A stretch of 64,000 nt of DNA from Solen grandis (lineage: Eukaryota; Mollusca; Bivalvia; Adapedonta; Solenidae): NCBI GenBank assembly GCA_021229015.1, contig CM037780.1:67096074-67160073 (forward strand), given 5' to 3'. This document shows positions 58,280 through 64,000 of the stretch, one piece after another. The stretch's first letter is position 1, and the number at the start of each line of letters is the position of its first letter. A program made the translations under genes and the position numbers. The notes below the pieces were generated by a model. It did no database searches. It was given only the letters and a program-made list of their open reading frames with translations, and was not told the DNA's origin.

Positions 58280-58850
58280 TTTTAGCAAGTCACCGTTATA
58301 GGTGAACATTACTCACATATGCATGTGAGCATTACTCACAGAATTATTTGAGCTATGTTCGCCTATTTGAGTGAATTATGGTCACCTAATTCGGTGAAAG
58401 ATGCTCATTTAATTGGTGAACAGTATTCAATCAAATATCTGAACATAACTCATTTAATAAGATGAGTACGGTTCAACTATTTTTTAGTAATCCTCACCTA
58501 CTTTTGTGAGTAGTGATTTTTTAATTAGTGGACAGTGATCTCAAAAGTAGATTAGCGTTGATTATTGAATTTGGTAAGTAAAGCTTAAACAGTACTCACT
58601 GAAATAAACCTTATTCGGTGAGTAATGCCTATATAAATAGGTGAACAGTAGTCACTGAAATAATGGAGTAATGCACATCTGTTCAGGTGAGCAGTTCACA
58701 CTCAAATAGGTGAGTTATTCTCATCTACGAAGGTGAACAGTACTCACTGAAAAAGATGAGTAGGAATGCATATGATTGAGTGAGCACTGTTCACCTAATA
58801 ATGTGAGTATTTTCACCATATTGGTGAACAGTGTTCGCTCACTGAATAAC
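58280..58850. repeat. Degenerate palindromic satellite, second site
   Basis: Units with GGTGAACAGTACTCAC and TGTTCACCTAAT in alternating orientation, clearly the same theme as 40,280-41,870 but older and more scrambled. Confidence 0.6.
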
Positions 58851-58859
58851 ATTAGTATT

Positions 58860-60140
58860 GTTCATATATGTATACTTAAAAAGGGACAAAAAATTTCGGT
58901 GATTTTGATTTGATGACGTACAACAAACGCTCAGATCAAAATTGCCCCCAGAAACCGGAAGTTGATAGTGGAGCAGACTTAAAAAGATGTACAAAATGTT
59001 GATAAAGTTGCCCTTTGACAATAAATCCTTATATCATAAGTTAATTTGATATTAGACTGATCGAACCGTACATAGAATATGATGGCAGCGTACATCTATA
59101 CAAAATTACGACCTTTGTAATCAGGTGATGTCAGATTCCGTTTCTCACCATATTTAAATAAAAAGAACAAAAAAAAATCACACATATTTGTGATTATCAA
59201 GGTTACAGTGAAAATGGCAATCCTGCGGTCCTAGTGCCAGTATTCAGAACCACTCCAATATATATGATGTCATACACATGTACATGTATTCATAGAAAGT
59301 TAATTAATACATATTTATTAATGGAACAAATGAACCCTTCAATCGAACATTCATACATATATAATAAGTATGTGAATTCTTCAAACGAGTATAGTACAGA
59401 GAGCGTGCTATTCATTTTACCAATATATTTTCGCTATCGGAAGAGCTACATTAATTTCTATATTTTGTAATGGAATCTATTTGTTTGACAGCGTGACAAG
59501 CCGTGCATGATTTATTGCGAGAGTTACTTTCATTGTTCGTTTCGAGGATTTTTTATTCGGACAATTCTGTCATTGGTAACGTAATTTATTTGATTTTGTC
59601 ATCAATTGTTTCCGCATTCAATTCTACATATTTGTTGTAGACTGTACTGTTTTTTTGTTGTTGTTTTTTTTTGTTTTGTTTTTTTTATCAGGAAGGGAAC
59701 ATGTTGATTGCTTTTATGTTCAAGCATTTAGGAATTCATAGAAAAACACAAACATTGCATCAAGAATAAGAATATAAAATATAAGGCAAGTATCTTTAAT
59801 TTAAAAAAAAAAAAACATTCTTATTTTACGTCAATTCGAAAACAAATTCTTATACAATTTAAAATTAACCCTCTCGATGATTCCTGGGTTTGACCAGTAC
59901 TTGGCGCCTGACCAAAGCATGAATTCGCAGTATAGTACGTTACCATTACCATTGGACTACTGCATCCTCTTATCAACAGTTAGATATTATATTGTATATT
60001 AAACAGATATTACAAAGTATATCTTTAAAAAAAAAAAAAAAAAGAAAGGCGGCCTTCATGGGGATTAAAATAATGGAGATTTATAAAACTTATATGCAGA
60101 TAGAATAAAATTATATGTAAGGCATTTAATTCTTTGAAGT
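58860..60140. other. Unassigned AT-rich DNA
   Basis: T-rich and A-rich runs (59,650-59,685; 59,800-59,815; 60,028-60,044). No gene or repeat family recognised. Confidence 0.35.
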
Positions 60141-60144
60141 CAAA

Positions 60145-60435
60145 GGGGCCTCAGTGGCCAAGAGAGTAAAGTTGTTGACTTAAACACTCTCTCAGCCCCT
60201 TACCGCTTGGGTCCAAAACCCGGAAGGGTCATTCGGATTTTCATGTGAGGAAGCCTTCCAGCTGGCTTGCGGAAGGTCGGTGGTTCTACCCGGATGCCTC
60301 CGTGCATTCGGGGTATTCCTCCACCTGTATTAGCTGGACGTCGCTATATGTAAGTTTTAAGTTAAAGTTATATAAGTTTATATATATAAGTTTTATATAA
60401 CTGAAATACTGTCGATGCGACGGTAAACTGTCAAG
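60145..60435 (+). mobile_element. Nin-domain SINE with tRNA-like head
   Basis: Head GGGGCCTCAGTGGCCAAGAG with a Leu/Ser-type long-arm layout and a degraded B box (GGGTCCAAAACCC). The central domain reads GGTCGGTGGTTCTACCCGG, GTGCATTCGGGGTATTCCTC and AGCTGGACGTCGCTATATG, and the tail GAAATACTGTCGATGCGACG. The centre matches what I recall of the Nin domain of eumetazoan Nin-DC SINEs. Confidence 0.7.
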
Positions 60436-61167
60436 TCAGGTCTGGAAGTCAAAGTGAGCATAAAAATCAATTTGCAAAGCGTCCCCTCTACCGCAATCGG
60501 CGGAGTAAATATTATATAATGAAGCAGACTATAATAGTCTTTCAGTATTACGGAGACAGTAAAACGGGCTAAAATATATCGAGATATTTATAACGTTCGG
60601 TCCGAAACGGCTCTCAATGTGCATCTATAAGAGAAGTGTTTAGATAAAACAATCATAAATTTACCAAAGAGAATGTTATTCAATCAGATTACTTTTATTA
60701 AAATTGCATTATTTTAGCTACATGTGGTTGTTATCTCAACAAACACCTGTGTCTAATCTCTTTCCTTACGTAAAGACATTTTCTACCAAACTGAATGGAA
60801 ATCGTTAAAATATTTATTTGGCATTGTCTTTTGTCATTATGCTTATGCAGATCAAAAGTAAGGCTAGAACTCGCACAAAATTTAGGACCAATGGAGCTCT
60901 GGAAATTTAAACGTATAAGCGTATTTCTGTTTTACCTTATACAAAACTGGCTGATCTATATGACAAATTCAAGTTTTTGCCACAAATTTAGGGCGACTTC
61001 TAAGTAGGATAAAAATCTTTTAAGACATTTCTCAGGACGATAGAAACCTTTGCTCGCCACGCCCGCTTCGTTTTTTTTTGTTTTTTTTTTTTTCTGTAAA
61101 AATGTCTTATGGGCGTTTGAGCGGTGTTTTTTTCTAGCGGACAGATTTTTTTCTTAAAACTTGCATA

Positions 61168-61333
61168 TACAGTTGAACCTGTATTAAGTCGTCAATCTGC
61201 ATTTAGCGGTCAGTTTAAATATTACAAAACTAGCATTTTGTTTTATGTTTAACCTTCATTTAGCGGTCATCTCTGTTTTGTGGTCACTTTACAATGTTCT
61301 CTTGAATAACCGCTTAGGGCAGGGTTGACTGTA
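61168..61333. mobile_element. pogo/Tigger-like MITE, 165 bp, complete
   Basis: TACAGTTGAACCTGTATTAA at the left and GGGCAGGGTTGACTGTA at the right, TA-flanked. Internal ATTTAGCGGTCA repeats and CTAGCATTTTGTTTTATG. Confidence 0.65.
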
Positions 61334-61789
61334 AGTACTTTAGACTGTAACTAAAATATTTATGAATTAAAAAAGGGGGTCACCATACCTGTTTAGAGAC
61401 TGAGCTTATGTTGGAACATCACTGTTCGTTAAAAAAGAAATATCTTAAAAAAAGATATTCGGCGTAGCTAAATAATTGTAAATTGTAAAATGTAAAACAG
61501 ATTAAAACTATAATAAAGTTGGAAACGTTAGCAACATTATTTATAAATACCAAGACTATGGGAGGCATTGTGTATACTACATAATAAAATAGATTTAACT
61601 TACAAACTAAAAAAAGGTAATCTACCAACTTCTATTAAAGTCCAAGTATCTTATAGATGTTAGACCTAAATCCGAATTCACTTACAGCATATATAATTGA
61701 GTTTTAATTTCATCAATGAAAGACCTTGAGAAATGCCTAATTTACCCTGTTATATTATTTTTTAACTAAAACTGCTTTTTTAAAGAAAG

Positions 61790-61960
61790 TATGCTCCATT
61801 GCTTGGCGCTCAGCATATAAGGGTAGTTGCAGGACTGGTTGGCCCGGTGTCAGGATAATGTGACCGGGTGTGGTATCATGCCACATGTCTACGGCGTGAT
61901 ATTGCAGTGTGGCAGCACTATATCTGTCTCAAATAGACATCGTCTCCAAATGATAAATGA
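61790..61960 (+). mobile_element. SINE family A, plus strand, body only
   Basis: GGACTGGTTGGCCCGGTGTC, then CATGCCACATGTCTACGG, then GACATCGTCTCCAAATGA. The tRNA head and 3' tail are missing. Confidence 0.6.
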
Positions 61961-62089
61961 GAAATTAAAAGATAATTAAATCAGTTGTAACCTATTGAAA
62001 CGTCCTCAATAGACTCTACCGCCGACAATAAATTATAAGCAGGATGAATCATGGCATACCACGCTGTTGTTGCTATTTTGGGATAGTCT

Positions 62090-62160
62090 TCAGTTGCCAC
62101 GACACCATTTCAATCAAGTGATATAGCGAGGTCCAGCTAATTACAAGACTCCGGTAATTT
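62090..62160 (-). mobile_element. Nin-domain SINE fragment
   Basis: Minus strand reads TTAGCTGGACCTCGCTATAT, the most conserved part of the Nin domain. Nothing else remains. Confidence 0.4.
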
Positions 62161-62507
62161 TCACCATTGGAAGTCCAGCTCTTGGTTCTGCAGCGGATGC
62201 AAGTCAGTCTTGTGTTGGTCTCAATGCATCAGTACATGACGGCGATGGATTTGTAAAGGCTACGATAGAACATTTTGACGACCAAATTACGTGCTGCACT
62301 ATGATACATCATTGCTTTACTGTACACGAATTCTGTCTAGGAAAGACCCATCTGGTCATTCTTTTGCTACAGTCTAGCAGCAGAACACAATGGTATTGGC
62401 ATCAGACATTTAGATATACGTAGTTAGGCATGTTTGATTGTATATTGCAAATAATTGTGCAAGTATTTTTGTACCTTATCAGCTTTTTATTTCGTATTTA
62501 TAGAGAT

Positions 62508-62535
62508 GCAGAGAGAGAGAGAGAGAGGGGGGGGC
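62508..62535. repeat. (GA)n followed by a G run
   Basis: AGAGAG repeat running into eight G. A pure purine tract. Confidence 0.85.
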
Positions 62536-63319
62536 GCAAATCTTTAAATATGTACCAAGTATGTAATGTTCGACTTTCATGAAACCTTATACAAGAAGTG
62601 TATTGAAAAAAAAACAACACTCTCACACACACATACACACACAAACGAACGATCAAAAACGCACTAACTAGCATGGAAATGGTAATGCAAAATGACACTA
62701 ACCCAGTGGTAGAATTCACTGGCGTAGAGTTTTTGTACAAAATGGCCCGAACATTCATCATCTTATACGAAGGATGCAATTCACCATTAAGACGACAAGC
62801 AGCTGGTATTGGGGCATTACAGTTTTGTTTTGATTGTCTCTAGGTACAGACTCTAAACAATCATTGTTTCCAAGAGAATCAGTCATTGATTTCATAAACA
62901 CGAATACGAGAGTAATTGAGTAAGGCGCCATCTTGATGTTGACTTCATCAGAATCGTCTACAGCAGCTCGCATTAATTTTCCACGCATTATCGCATATAT
63001 CCCTTTTTGTAATTTAGAAATTCACTTTATAATTATTAGTGTATTTATAATTTATGTACATATTGATTTAACTTAATAACTTTAAAGTGGCGCACCAAAA
63101 ACGTTACAAACGACAATGGTATAACCAGGTCCTAAAGAAATCTGTGTTTCGGGCAACCCGACCCTACGTAGTGAAAACCCGCTAACCCTAACGTTTTTAG
63201 CGGCCATTTTGGGTTTGCCGAATTGCCTGTTAAGAATTTGTGATTCGTTCAATGTTATGACTTGAAAAAAACTCAATCGCTACCTCACCTTACCTTTTTG
63301 AGACCATTGCCCTAAACAA

Positions 63320-63560
63320 AAGGGGGCCTCCGTGCCGAGAGGTAAAGTCGCTGACACTCACTTAGCCTCTCACCGCGTGGGTTCGAATCCCGGAAGGGTC
63401 ATTCGGATTTTCAAGTGAGGAAGCCTCCAAGCTGGCTTGCGGTAGGTCGGTGGTTCTACCCGGATGCCTCCGTGCATTCGGGGTCTTCCTGCACCTGTAA
63501 TTAGCTGGACGTCGCTATATGACTGAAATACTGTCGAAGCGACGGTAAACTCAAATGGTC
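63320..63560 (+). mobile_element. Nin-domain SINE, best copy
   Basis: Head GGGGGCCTCCGTGCCGAGAG and a perfect B box GGGTTCGAATCCC, then the central domain (GGTTCTACCCGGATGCC, GCATTCGGGGTCTTCCTGC, GCTGGACGTCGCTATATGAC) and tail CTGAAATACTGTCGAAGCG. It looks like the youngest copy in the window. Confidence 0.75.
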
Positions 63561-63827
63561 TAGTCTAGCCTAAACACATATTCATTTTGACCTAACACCC
63601 TTGCTTGGTTTGCAGTACTGTTTATGAATAGTTGACCTAGCCATAAATGAGAAACCGAGACTGCTAGAACCTGAAAAGGGTGTATTTGTTTGCAATATGC
63701 AGCGACCTTTACTATGAACAGACATATTATCTCCAGACTACTGACCTGTCGCTTGAGACAGGATTGAATGTAATACAAATGTATTTGCATTTGTATCAGA
63801 AGGCAATCAGAACAGAATAAAATGACA

Positions 63828-64000
63828 TACAGTTGAACCTGTATTAGCGGCCACCTATTTTAAGCGGTCAAACTAGTGGTCAGTTTTAATATTACCAAAC
63901 TAGCATTTTGTTTTATGTTTAACTTTCATTTAGCGGTTATCTCTGTTAGGCGGTCAGTTTCAATTGCTCTGAATTACCGTTTTAGACAGGTTTGAATGTT
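63828..64000. mobile_element. pogo/Tigger-like MITE, runs to window edge
   Basis: TACAGTTGAACCTGTATTAG and the same CTAGCATTTTGTTTTATG interior as the copy at 61,168. The right terminal repeat (ACAGGTTTGAATGTT) is cut by, or ends at, the window edge. Confidence 0.6.

Noticed and set aside
1..64000. Endogenous virus or intact LTR/LINE element
   Set aside because: No long polymerase, integrase or capsid-like frame was found. The only retro- or rolling-circle-type coding trace is the endonuclease fragment at 20,513-20,840.

Overview
This is a 64 kb piece of an animal nuclear genome, almost certainly a bivalve mollusc and probably a heterodont clam. The reasons are split genes with GT-AG introns, low gene density, AT-rich noncoding DNA, and several repeat families I associate with bivalves: tandem-repeat-bearing elements starting AACAAGAGGGCC, arrays of GACCTTGACCTTTGACC, tRNA-derived SINEs and a Nin-type SINE. 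I cannot fix the species from the sequence.

Only one gene is clear. On the minus strand from about 32.4 kb to the left edge lie thirteen consecutive exons of TICRR (Treslin, the animal counterpart of yeast Sld3), a CDK-controlled factor needed to fire DNA replication origins. The exons cover about 1,035 codons: the end of the middle domain, the Sld3-Treslin domain, the two CDK sites that dock TopBP1, and most of the long S/T-P-rich C-terminal tail. The N-terminal exons (right) and the last C-terminal residues (left) are missing. Two apparent one-base deletions break the frame, one between the two TopBP1-docking sites. Both sit in short A runs, and the flanking sequence is still conserved-looking, so I read them as consensus errors rather than gene death.

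Left of the gap (1-38,100) the introns are packed with mobile DNA. There are non-autonomous elements with a tandemly repeated core and hairpin ends (the oyster 'pearl' type, possibly Helentron-derived), piggyBac-type MITEs flanked by TTAA with a large internal palindrome, tRNA-derived SINEs, a 60-bp satellite interrupted twice by younger elements, and a relic endonuclease domain. One intron holds a recent tandem segmental duplication.

A 100-N gap at 38,101-38,200 separates this from a right half (38,201-64,000) that is more AT-rich, has almost none of the tandem-core elements, and has no gene I can recognise. It holds SINEs of two families, pogo-like MITEs, palindromic and AT-rich satellites and simple repeats. 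The missing TICRR 5' exons would be expected there if the join is correct. I did not find them, so the join deserves testing.

No bacterial-type operon, CRISPR array, intact virus or defence system is present.
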